Below, piece after piece: positions 48,906-60,534 of a DNA stretch of 64,000 nt. The first letter of the stretch is position 1. The number at the start of each line of letters is the position of its first letter. Under the pieces are notes generated by a model. It saw only the letters and a program-made list of their open reading frames with translations, searched no databases and was not told where the DNA came from. The DNA comes from Epiperipatus broadwayi (Eukaryota > Onychophora > Udeonychophora > Euonychophora > Peripatidae). Where the stretch lies: NCBI GenBank assembly GCA_028023455.1, contig JAQFVV010006256.1:1984001-2048000 (forward strand), written 5' to 3'. Made by a program: the position numbers and the translations under genes.

Positions 48906-49569
48906 CTTTTATTATCATTCATATTATCATTTATTTTAGGGTTTGATTTCATACTAGTTACACAATGGATCTGTAGGCCAGATCCATGCTTCATGTCTTT
49001 CTAGATTGCTAGACTAGGATCAAACCAGATCCCTGCATGTTACGATGTTTGTAACGTTTTCCATCTGCCATTTTATATACATTTAAATTTCAGGTCAGTA
49101 AATAAGTGATTAAAGTATTAATTTTTTATTAAAATGTTTTTATTATAAATATTGGAGGGGCCCAGATATATATATATATTGAACCAGATACTTCATCCGA
49201 TTCAAAAGTTCTATCACGTAAATTAAAAACAAGTTTTATATGTGCAATAACACACATACTTATTTATATTGAAATCTTATATTTTTTAATTCTCAGTTGA
49301 TTTTAGTATAAAATAATTTTTTTTTATGATGCTGTTTTTTTTTAAAATAATTAAAAGCAAGGAAGGTTTAATTAATCTTTTTATAAAAGTATTGTATTAA
49401 AAAAAAAAGTTGGTTTATTTTTAAAGCTGAGATTTAGTTTTGTATGTTTTTTTTTTTTTTTTAAATTAATTTTGTAAAATAAATTCCTGTAAGATATTGT
49501 TTTTCTAATTAAGATTGAGCAGGAGATAGAGATTTCCCTGGGTGATAGTTGCAAAAAGATTGCATGGGA

Positions 49570-49865
49570 GATTACAATGGATATAAATAGCTCTGGTTTT
49601 TTTAATTCAGATTATTCAGAGAGACTATTCTAGTCACTCAGCTTATTCAGCTTCATGTTATTGAGGATTCATACAGATTTTTCTGTTATTAAACTACTGC
49701 ATCATTGAAATGATTCTAATTTAATTGATATTTGTTCTATGAAAATCACCCAAGTTGAATTTTCATTGACCAACAATAATTCTATTTGCCATGATAGTAG
49801 CAGCCATTCAGACACCATGCCTATAATCGACACCATAAAGAATCTCCACAATATGATGGGTTAAA
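49570..49865 (+). promoter_or_regulatory. TATA-type promoter-like site with short frame
   Basis: GGATATAAATAGCTCTGG near 49575-49595 is a good TATA box. An initiator-like ATTCAGATT lies about 25-30 bases downstream. A 41-codon frame begins at an ATG near 49739 and ends at 49863. This layout could be an LTR promoter and leader, but no paired LTR, primer-binding site or Gag motif was found. A similar TATA-plus-start layout occurs near 57227-57510. Confidence 0.25.
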
Positions 49866-51045
49866 TCTTTTCAAAGATGAACCTCGGGAGCTTCAAAATT
49901 GTGACTTCAATCACGATCTAAGTGTCAAGTCCAGAGCTGATCCTGATAGTGTTTCCATTCTTCTGAACCTGCAGTAAATTAATGTAATGGCATAGAAATC
50001 TTTACAACTGAACTTTACATGAACAGCAGAAATTAATATTACCTCAGGATAACTCACCTTTCCATATTACATTAAGGGCTAAATCTCTAATTAAGTCTCT
50101 AGAAAATCTCAGCTTAATTTAAAAAAAAAAAAATTTCTGATGTGTAACCTATTAATTTAAACATTGTTTTTTTATATATATATATGTATTAAAACCTTAG
50201 TGGCAAGATTTTCCATTTTAAAATATTACTCATTTGAGAGTGTATGGTAAGGGATATTTTATGTGCCTAATATTTTCTTTGTTATATGACTAACCCCTGA
50301 TAAATACTCAGGTCAATCTTAGTAGTTTTCTTTTAATCACCTGTCCTTTTGTTTTTTTGTCATTAAACTTAATCAAATGTGGTTTGGAGTTTTCTGCAGA
50401 CCACTGATCTTTTGGCTGGTAGTCTATCGAGTACATTGTTTCATTTTTATGGTAGAGATTTTATTTTCTATAGTTCCAATTGCATAGTCCTTAATCTTCC
50501 CTTTTCTAACATGAGACTAACCTTGGCATGTTTAAACGTATGTGACCATGGGCATTTTGCAGCATTATGACATTCTTAGTTCTGACATTTCTATTCCGGG
50601 CTAAGAAAAGCTCATCTGTGCCATTTCATTAGTTTTCCCTAATCATCCATCTTTCTAAATCTCTATAGGAGAAAAAAAATTGCTTTTGGTGAACCACTAG
50701 CAGGAAGATATAAGCCATTCTTATATTATAGATGAGAAATAAACTTGTCAGCCTGGGTATTTAACATATTAATGCTCTCATACACTCAATGAAGGTCAAG
50801 CTCCTATATTTATTTTGTCATGTTCAAAAAATTTAAAAGTTCTTGCAATTATTTTGGCTGACATTTGTCTCAGTGTTTTCTCAATTGTCTGAACAACATT
50901 CATGAGCTTTTGCTCTCCCAGGGTTTAGTCCAGTGCATTCCAGTTTGCATATTTTGTCCACCCTTAAAATAAATGTTTAGTTCTGATTTTCAGACTAGTG
51001 GTGCTTTTGTGGGCCAGTATATGCAAATCCAAAATCTTTCATCTG

Positions 51046-51046
<1 letters not shown>

Positions 51047-51092
<46 letters not shown>
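51047..51092. repeat. (TA)n microsatellite
   Basis: About 45 bases of TA followed by a short CA run. Confidence 0.95.
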
Positions 51093-51098
<6 letters not shown>

Positions 51099-53530
51099 AA
51101 TACATATATATAGAACTACAGATGGAAACTTTTATAAAAATCAATATATAAATTTTTAATATGATTTTTTTAAGTATTTTATTCTGCAGATTTGCTTTCA
51201 TGATAAACCCTACTAAGATTTCATAGCATCAAACAAAATCCATTAACAAAATGGTAATGTATTTTCTAATTAAAGTAAATTTAAAATAGAAATAATATTT
51301 GAAATATAAATTCTTCAAATCTACATTATTGGGAGGGAGATCTCAAGAATACAATACAAATATACTTAGGTTAATAATTGCAGTCATTGGAATTCCAACA
51401 TAGCCACTTATCCTGGACCATATGAAAAAGAGAATTTCCCAAAAATAGTCAAAAAGGGTATAAATATCCCAAGAGAACAATAGAGGTCAGCCAGTCATAG
51501 TTTTTGTCAGCGATTGCCTGGCAAACCCACAGTCTAATTTTTAAATAATTAAAAAAATGTTTAGAAGGATGATAGCAGAGTAGATGGCTTTAACTTGCCT
51601 GTCTCCTCACTGTCCTCAATATGATCACCAAAATACCATAAGCCAGAGAAACCTCATCAAAATGAACTGCTGAACTGTTGAACTCTTTTGTTCAAATATA
51701 TAGCTAGCTATGCTTATGCAGAAATTTAGATTTTATCATGGGATGCAAACTTCCACAAGGACTCAGAATAAATTAGGAAATATATTCCAATTTTTTATTT
51801 TTAACTGCCTAATTTATTCTTGTAAAACTCCATTGACCCTGTAATGTAAATCCTACATTAATGTTTTCTAAAGTGTAATCCCTATAATGTAATCTAAATG
51901 TTTAACTTAGTTTTCTGTAAATTATACTTGCTATTACTTAAATTTAATGTCTTTGCTTTAATTCTATCTGTTTTAAAGTTATGCCTCTTAATGCTAAACT
52001 TTCTTCTAATGCGATTTAGAAAATATTATTATTTATTTAAATGAAATGAATATATGCCAAGTCATTCCATCTTGATGAAATTTTTATCCAATTAAATATT
52101 GTGCTTCCTATTTCCCGACCAATGTTTGTCAGTAAATAAAAATGAAAAATTCTCTAGCTCTGAAAGATTAAATAAATACTTAGAGCAATCTTTGTTTTGT
52201 CAAGTTGAAACCATTTTATATTGTTTTTTTAAAAATATTTATACATACATGGTTTAGTTGTGGGGAGATGCTAGATTCAAGCATGAGGTTTTATTTAGTT
52301 TAATTATTTCATTTCTTAAGAGTGGAAGGGAGGGATTTATAAAATTATATTCATGCTAAATATAAGAGAATAATAGAATGCTAATTGAAATGGTGGGATT
52401 TTGTGTTGAAGGGAGAGACATGTCACTCATAAAATATTTATAATAATAATTAATGCTTAGTTTATTCTTGTTGGTCTGATCTTGCTCAATCTGTGTAACA
52501 TTTGTGTAATCTTTATACCTCAGCACAATTATATAATTAAATTCTAAAATATATTCTCCAGCACTCATATTTTTGCCTTGCCAGCATTTTGCTTGATTAC
52601 TTGCCTTTTGTTCTTTGTGATCGCTAGATCAGAACTAGACCACATGATAATTTCACTAGTCATAAATTTTTTCATCAGGATATGAAAGACAAAATTGGAA
52701 GAACCGGGGCAAGCTAAGCTCAGCTGGTCTTGGTGATTTTCATATGTTTGTCCTGAAATATTTTAGGTTTGCCAATGGCACAGACCATTCTTTCTTTATT
52801 TCTTGGCATCATTTCTTGAAAAAAAAATCATTTTAATTTTCTAAATTAAATCAAACAAAATAAAAAAAAAATTTACACTATTGAAATAAATGAATATTAA
52901 TTAATCAATAAAATAAAGTAGTTGATAGCATAATTTAATTTGTCAAATAATTCATCAATCCAGATATCCATTTATTTACTGTAATTTTAAATGTTTTATT
53001 GTAGAAGGTAAACTTTTATATTGTAATTAAATATGAAAATGAATTTGAAAGATGATATAGACATACTTGCATACACGTATACTGCTATATGAATACTAAA
53101 TTATCCTGACAAACATGACTGATATGGCTATGAGTTAAACATATTTCACTGATTATATTACTTATACATGGATGGGGGTGGCAATGAATAAAGAGATCAG
53201 AAAACCATCTAAACAAATATCAACCACTAGACCACAAATAAATAAAATAAATATACATCAACTTAATTTGCATATCAACAATTCCTGTAATAATCCACCC
53301 CCCTTTCCTACATTAAATATTTCATCAAATATAATAATAATAATAAATGCTTTTAAAAATTTCCACTAATATTCATAAGCAACCCTCATGTAAGGTTTTA
53401 GACAATTAACAAAAAAAAAATTAAATTTTAGCACTATTTTACTTCTTTTTAGTTCCACTGACACAGATACTTTAATTATTTGTGCCCATTCAGAAGGTCA
53501 CAATATATATATATTTTAATGGATGGGAGT

Positions 53531-53684
53531 TCATAGAGTCTTACCGTATCTGCGCTACAGGGCACCACCAGGCTATTTGAACCTGGAAAAATTATAGAGT
53601 AGGCAGATATGTAAGTTAAAGATCCACATTTTTACATATCTATTTTATTCTGACTGTCAGACCATGCCACTAGCTCAGGGAGCA
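53531..53684 (-). repeat. Dispersed SINE-like repeat, copy 2
   Basis: The minus strand starts TGCTCCCTGAGCTAGTGGCA (an A-box-like word TGAGCTAGTGG). It later has CCAGGTTCAAATAGCCTGG and GGTGCCCTG, matching 41621-41760 in block order. It ends near GGTAAGACTCTATGA. Confidence 0.6.
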
Positions 53685-54740
53685 GCATATATATAAATTC
53701 TTATAAGTTTTAATAAAGATTTATATTCTCAAAATATATTAATATTAAAAAAAATAAAATAAGCCACTGCCAGTAATTAACACACAAAACATTTATTAAC
53801 GCACATGTAAATAAAATTGAGGAATAAAATTTATTTTTAGATTTAATATTAATTTTTTTTAAAATTTAAATTATTTTTAAACAATCTGCACAGGTGGACA
53901 TAATGAATTTTACTTTAGAATGTTGAGTATAGATAGGATACATAGATTACACAGTTAAAATCTTTTCAAAACAATTGTTCAATCTCAGACTAAAAGTTCA
54001 TAGCCAAACCAATGCCTGCTTCCAGATATATAGTCGCAACCAGTGCAATATGAAGATGCTAGCATAAAACCACACTGACAGGAATGTGCATCTGACAGCA
54101 TGATATTATTTGAGGGACATGATCCTCATCCAGTACAGGAATGTGCATCTGTCTGGTGAATAAATCATGTATATAAAATAATTAAAAAGAAATTCTACAT
54201 ATGGAGGGAGAATGGTCTTACTGCTGACTTATAGTCCTCATCCATAGAGCTAAAAAGGGTCAGTGGTGCAGGAAATATGTCTGTGTCCATTGCAATGCAA
54301 TGAGTACATCTTTGGGTCATGTATTCAATTGGGCTTTGCCCTGTATGCTAAACATGCTTCACATTATATTGATATAAACACCCATATATCCCTCCACCAG
54401 CATTGACCTAACTATGAGACAAATAGCCTGAAATTAAAATCCATTCAAAATAAGCATAAATGATTAAAATATAAAGCTATTGATGGAATTGCAGAGGGAA
54501 ATTTACAAGAAACCCAGTGGCATTCATCATAAGATGTCACATTGACACCAATAACTTAAAAGATATTCAAATAAGTACATTTTTAGATACTCAGTGTGAG
54601 GTATTGTATTTACTGAATATCTATATATTTTAATCAATATGAAAATAAAAAAATAATTAAACATTAACGAATCTATGCAGTCATCTATAACCAACTTAAA
54701 TTTAATGCATTTAAATAATTTAGTCAATATATATATATAT

Positions 54741-55226
54741 ATAAACAAAAAAATAAAGACTTATAAATCCAATAAATAATATAATATTTCAACCAGAGGA
54801 CTGGTTTTCATCAGAAAGAAAAAAAATACACAGTAAAATGGCGATAATCAAAAATTACAGATTTGGTAAAAGATTAAAAATTTAACAAAAACCCCCTGAT
54901 TGGTCACAAAATCTAACACAGAATATCTACCCAATCAATGACAAAATTCAAACAAAAAAAAAAACAACTACATTCCCTCCTAATCAAGCTTAAATTCTAT
55001 TTAAATTAAAATAAATATAAAAATAAAAAATCCAAAATTAAAAATTAAAATATACATATGTGCATACATAGAAAAATTAAACTATGCTCACATACAAAAA
55101 ATAGCTGCGCTCACATTAATATTCATTAAAAACTAAAATACTTATACATTTTAAAAATTATAGTTAGTGCAAAGTACAATAATTTATAACTAATTATTTA
55201 TCTATAAACCAATTAAACACAGATAT
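54741..55226. repeat. Left arm of 1-kb near-perfect palindrome
   Basis: About 486 bases pairing with 55251-55740, with a 24-base spacer. By eye only a handful of differences occur, mainly in A/T homopolymers. The outermost part contains TTTCAACCAGAGGACTGGTT then TTCATCAG, the minus-strand version of the hammerhead-like core described separately. There is no open frame of interest. Confidence 0.95.
54787..54814 (-). ncRNA. Hammerhead-ribozyme-like core, left arm
   Basis: The minus strand reads CTGATGA, one unpaired A, stem AACCAG/CTGGTT with a four-base loop, then GAAA. This is the conserved layout of a hammerhead core around stem II. Such motifs are known in the terminal repeats of Penelope-like retroelements, often with a minimal stem III. 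I could not find a clear stem I or cleavage site, so activity is doubtful. Confidence 0.45.
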
Positions 55227-55250
55227 TAAACATCCATGTAACCAATCTTT

Positions 55251-55740
55251 ATATCTGTGTTTAATTGGTTTGTAGATAAATAATTAGTTATAAATTATTG
55301 TACTTTGCACTAACTATAATTTTTAAAATGTATAAGTATTTTAGTTTTTAATGAATATTAATGTGAGCACAGCTATTTTTTGTGTGTGAGCATAGTTTAA
55401 TTTTTCTATGTATGCACATATGCATATTTTAATTTTGGATTTTTTATTTTTATATTTATTTTAATTTAAATAGAATTTAAGCTTGATTAGGAGGGAATGT
55501 AGTTTTTTTTTTTTTTTGTTTGAATTTTGTCATTGATTGGGTAGATATTCTGTGTTAGATTTTGTGACCAATCAGGGGGGTTTTGTTAAATTTTTAAATT
55601 TTTAATCTTTTACCAAATCTGTAATTTTTGATTATCGCCATTTTACTGTGTATTTTTTTTCTTTCTGATGAAAACCAGTCCTCTGGTTGAAATATTATAT
55701 TATTTATTGGATTTATAAGTCTTTATTTTTTTGTTTTTAT
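55251..55740. repeat. Right arm of 1-kb near-perfect palindrome
   Basis: Reverse complement of 54741-55226. The outer end carries the hammerhead-like core and then TTATTTATTGGATTTATAAG and TCTTTATTTTTTTG. In style it looks like the 3' tail of a retroelement, probably Penelope-like, repeated tail to tail without any coding body between. Confidence 0.95.
55665..55692 (+). ncRNA. Hammerhead-ribozyme-like core, right arm
   Basis: CTGATGA (55665-55671), one extra A, stem AACCAG/CTGGTT with a TCCT loop, and GAAA (55689-55692), followed by TATTATATT. That tail could give a one- or two-pair stem III with cleavage after ATT. The extra A and the lack of an obvious stem I lower confidence. The identical motif in inverted orientation is at 54787-54814. 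Confidence 0.45.
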
Positions 55741-55798
55741 ATGTATTTCCTTTGGTTAGTTTGTTTTTTATATATATATATTGTACCCTCACTTCCAT

Positions 55799-55812
55799 AT
55801 TTAATCATTTCC

Positions 55813-55855
<43 letters not shown>

Positions 55856-55869
55856 GGAAATGATTAAAT
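55799..55869. repeat. (TA)n hairpin with 17-base inverted arms
   Basis: ATTTAATCATTTCCATT (55799-55815) and AATGGAAATGATTAAAT (55853-55869) are exact reverse complements around a (TA)n core of about 37 bases. Confidence 0.95.
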
Positions 55870-57627
55870 CAGCAAACTCAAAATATTTAAAATTAAACAT
55901 CAATAATTGATTTTGAAATCTTAAGTCAGGTTAAAGTATTTTAAAAATTAGGTTTAGCTTGTCAAATCTTAACGAAAGTTTTCAATTATTTTTTTTTTAT
56001 TTTTCAGTTCATTTCTTACAGTAGAAGAGCTTCCAGTTTTTGCTGCCAATTCCTGTGAAGACTTTATTAGTTATAATTTTATCGAAGACTGGTCTGTTGT
56101 TTATACTGTAGTTCTCAATCCAGAGGCTGCCTTAGCTGGTACTATTTAATTACAGTACCCATATGATTCGGATCTGCAACAGTAACATTCATAATTCAAT
56201 AGTCATTTCATTTGAAATAAGTGAGAGAGGGTGACAAGTTCATCTTATTGCCTTCTCAAAAAATCAACCTGGAACTGTTCTTAATTTGGATATTTTTCTT
56301 TTTATAGTAATCCTCTGGATTCATTGAACATAGTTTCCTGTTCCAATCATTTTCATTAAGGTCTGAGCATTTGTTTGCTGCTTATATTGGACTTCTATTT
56401 TTTTTGTTATCTTATCTATATCTTTCATCTGACTTTTTTATATAAGAGCACCAAGGGCTAGTTTGCTTTTCATTTAATTTATAAAACAATCACTTCCATT
56501 TACTGAGATTACATAGGAATCTTTTAACAAAAATATTTTATCTTTAGATCTTGTACTTTTTTTTATAAAAAAGTACATTCAAATACTTTTTTATTTTTTT
56601 CATTTTAAAAAGAAAATAATACTTTTAAAGTTTTCATTCCATCTGTGCGATATATTATATACGTTAAACAACTTTTAATTTTCTATTTTTAAGTTAAGTT
56701 TTTGCTTTTTAATAAATCAATTTTTATTTATAATCTTTTTATTTTAATTTAAAATAATGTAACAGCATATTATATACCATTACAATGTATATATATATAT
56801 ATTATAGTAACAATTGTCTTACATGACACTCAATAACATAATGTGTGTGCACAAATATAACATTGACAAACAAAGTAAATAAAGACAGACAAAAATTTTG
56901 TAGATATTTTTTACATTTCTCTGGAATAATCATAGTAAATGTTTAAATAATTTTGAATTTAAAATAAAATTTTATTATAAATGAAACAGTTAAAAAGGTC
57001 TAATTAATATTGAATTCTGATTTTGAAATTAAAAAACAAGTATGTTTCATGATACAATAGAACTGATAATTGCAAACATTTCTACTATCTATTTTTAAAA
57101 TCTTTGTAAATTATACTTTGATAAAATTCCAAAAGTAGCTTTTAATTAAAAGTGATTTGAAAAGTTTAAAAAGATAAAACATTTTTAATTAATATATATT
57201 TGTCACCCTACTATAAAAAGTGTAGATATAAAAGCAATAGTAGTTTGTTCTTTTCAGATAAGTTGGCCAGAATAGTTTATTGTAGTTTGGTGTAGTGGTT
57301 TTCCAGAATTATACAGATCTCTCTTACTCTCTTAAAGATCTAAGGAAAGGCATTAGGTAGCTGTTACTAGTTCACTGGAGGAGTTTTGATTCACATGAAG
57401 CCAGGGTCAACTTTTAGTGGTTCATTAGCCTGCACAAATGGGGACAAAAATAGTTAGCTTGCCTGAAGTCTGTCCAATCCTAAACAGAAGAAAAACAATT
57501 AAATGGAAATAGTTACCTGATTATACATTTCCTGATGATGACAATCCTGGACTGATCCCCAATCAAGACAATTCATCAGTTGATGAATTAGTTATATGTA
57601 TGCTTCTGTATCTATATGCAGAAACCT
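55870..57627. other. AT-rich gap
   Basis: No gene recognised. A TATA-like run at 57227-57236 is followed by a frame from an ATG at 57438, interrupted by one TAG (VSLPEVCPILNRR, then LPDYTFPDDDNPGLIPN). It is more protein-like than its surroundings but unassigned. Confidence 0.35.
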
Positions 57628-57743
57628 ACAGTTGTGTTCATGATATATATATAATGATATTATTTTAAATCATTTATAAAAAGAGACAGTTGTGTTCATG
57701 ATATATATATAATGATATTATTTTAAATCATTTATAAAAAGAG
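57628..57743. repeat. Perfect 58-base tandem duplication
   Basis: Two identical 58-base units starting ACAGTTGTGTTCATG and ending TTTATAAAAAGAG lie directly adjacent (57628-57685, 57686-57743). Confidence 0.97.
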
Positions 57744-57929
57744 ACATTTGAAATCGATATTTTAAAAAAGTAAACAAGTAAATTTTGCTTGAGTGAAATG
57801 GAAGTCATAGACAATATTATATATTTCTTTAATAAATATAGTTTTACTTCTGAATATTATGTAAACAAAATACTTATTTATAAGTAAGTTTTAGTGGAGA
57901 AGATATAAATTAAATGTTAATATTGATAG

Positions 57930-59180
57930 GCTAAATATTTTTGAGGATCCATGCTTCATAATCATAGCCATCATAAAAATGTATAATAAAATATATGCAA
58001 AGATATTTAAATAAGCCAGTGTTACATAGCCCATTTCTTTGAGATCTCAAAGCAAGTATTTTTTCTATTGATAGCATGGATGTTTCCATTAATGTAGAAT
58101 GCTTCTTTTATTTTTCTCTTATGCTCATTTGATTCTGAGCATAAGATTATGGGATTGGCAGGTATGAATTTGTGTCTGGATTGCTTGGCATGTTCCAATA
58201 ATATAGAAGATGTATTGTTGTTCTTCTGAGCTCTGTTGTGTGTTAAGCAAGTCTAATGTTGATTGTAGCTTTAGTTTCACCTTAATATATAGCATGGCAT
58301 CTGGCCTGAGGGCATGAAATGGAGTATATCATGACTGGGAGAAATGTTTTAAATTTATCAGTTAATGCTTTAGTTAGTTTGTTAGATATTTTGGGAATGT
58401 AGGGGATTGTTATTCTATGTAGATTGAGGCAGGGTACATTATTGTTTATTCTATTGTGGAATCTTGTAATTTTATTTTTAATAGCTTTAAATTTAAAACC
58501 TGTTGCTAACAGATCTTTAATGTAGTTGTTTATATTTTCTTTCCTGTCTGCTTCATTTTTACAGAGATGCAAGTTTCTAAATAAAAATGCATTTAAGCCA
58601 GAAAATTTATGTGATGTGGGTGAGTTGGAGTTAGGATGAATGCAGCTTCAAATTTCAAATGGCTTGACTATCATTTTATAATCTATCAAGTGGGAGTTTC
58701 TTGATAATGACAGATCAAGATATTTGAGTTTTTTGTTGGTGTTTTCATATGTAATGGTGAGAGTTTGGATAGGTTTTGAAGGTCATGTTGTATGTTTAAA
58801 ATATTATCTTTAGAGGCTATGATAAAAACATCATTTACATAATGAATATATATAAAGTCTTGCATGATATTGTGATATTTTGGAATGATAGGGAGCTCAA
58901 ATTTATTTAAGTAGATACTAGATAGAATGCCACTAACAGAAGGGCCCACAGGCCATGTCTTGCATAGTATACCATTTGTTTTCAAAGATTGTGAATATGT
59001 GAGTCAAGCCATGACAGGAAAGTAATAATGAATTTAACTCTTTCACTAGGATAATGTGCTCATAGTAGCTCTTCATGCACTATTTGGATGGATGCTTTTC
59101 TATCAATCCTATATAAAATTAAAAAAATCAATTATACACCAATTGTTTTGTAACATTCAATGTGCTTAAGGTGTGAATTC
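57930..59180 (-). pseudogene. Penelope-like element, RT to GIY-YIG part, decayed
   Basis: On the minus strand, from about 59000, comes the PLE RT block WPVGPSVSGILSSIYLNKFEL followed by YIHYVNDVF near 58835. The catalytic YVDD is changed to YVND. The frame 58572-58282 gives the RT-to-endonuclease linker and MIYSISCPQARC. After a stop, GETKATINIRL and, in a shifted frame, KIKEAFYINGN, NRKNTC and FEISKKW (near 58025) complete a GIY-YIG domain. Residue-level likeness of the ending to 28663-28730 places both in one family. The tail reads ATGATTATGAAGC, like the 28 kb tail. Several stops and shifts make it dead. The 5' part beyond about 59180 is missing or unrecognisable. Confidence 0.82.
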
Positions 59181-60337
59181 CATCTATTTAAAAAAGGGGG
59201 GCAAAGCTTTTTTTTTGCTAAAATTATTTACAAACACTAAAGAAATGTATTGTCATTGAGAATGCATATTTATGTAAAGTTTCAATGAGACTAGAAATTG
59301 AAAAGTGAAATGAAAAGTGAGTTAAAAGAAAAACAGATAGTAAAAAAAAGTGTATAAAAAGATAACAGTAAGAAATTTAAATACTTCAATTAAAAAAATC
59401 CTAGATTTGAAATATTGTAAATTTATAGAGAAATTATTATCTTGCAAATATAGAATAGTTGTTTTTTTTTTTTTGTCTTTTTTAGTTTAAGAATTCAGAA
59501 AGTGTATTTCTGCATTTTGCAAAAGTAAATCAAAATTTTATGTGTAAAAATAAAATTTAATAGTTTTTTCTTTCATTGCTTTAACATTTAAAGTATAAGG
59601 TGCATTAGTAAAATATTGTCAACTCTATGATTTAATGAATAATAATTTTATGGATATCGGTAAACAATAGGAAGTAAAATAAAAATAAAAATTAGTGTTT
59701 AACTTGTAAACATATTTAAAGTATGTAGTTATATCAATATCATTATTTTATTTATAAATAAATTTGTTTGTGTGTTATCACAGCCTATTTTCATTTTATT
59801 TTCATTCTTATACATGTATATGTATATGGTTTTCATCCATGCTTAATTAGTTAAGAATAGTCAGTTTATGTGATGATCATTCTTCATGTCTATATTATTA
59901 TATAGAATTCAGAGACAATAAGAAAGAAGAGTTAATAAGAAAATGCTGAAAGATTAGAATCAATTTACAGAATAACCCTTCATCAAAGGTAACATATTAA
60001 TGTCAAATACTTATAAAAGCTACTTAAGCAATTTATATTTTTTTCAAACCATCTGGAACTAGATGATACAACTTAAAATATAGTTTATATTCTAAAAAAA
60101 AACTTGGAATGAAATAATGCAAAAAATATTGCAAGATGCTTAATTTGATCTTTATTAGTAACTTTAAAGCCAGTTATCATAATATTATATAAATCCACAA
60201 GTCATCAATTGGTATGATTGGCTTCCTATTAAATTTTTCAGAGAATTAACAGTTATTATTAATTTATGTTAGCTGACTTTTGCTTCCATTTCTTATAGAG
60301 GCACATCCTGTTCAAAAATATATATATATAATATTCA

Positions 60338-60390
<53 letters not shown>

Positions 60391-60529
60391 TACTATAATT
60401 TGATGTCTGTACTTTTTCAAAACAATATATGTAATTATATAATTGAATATTTATAAATACAGTAATCAGATATATTTTATCCTCTTAGTAGCACTTTTGA
60501 TTATCCTTGTAGTCTCTGTCAGCTAATAC
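59181..60529. other. AT-rich gap
   Basis: No gene found. (TA)n at 60322-60391 is broken once. Confidence 0.5.
60322..60391. repeat. (TA)n microsatellite
   Basis: About 70 bases of TA with an ATT interruption near 60363. Confidence 0.95.
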
Positions 60530-60534
60530 TTTGA

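Larger units (their letters stand above)
49866..54740. other. AT-rich region, no gene recognised
   Basis: It contains (TA)n at 51047-51092, the repeat at 53531-53684 listed separately, and short unsupported frames (50379-50570, minus 50995-51201, minus 52356-52568, 53172-53369). No other element is identifiable. Confidence 0.45.
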
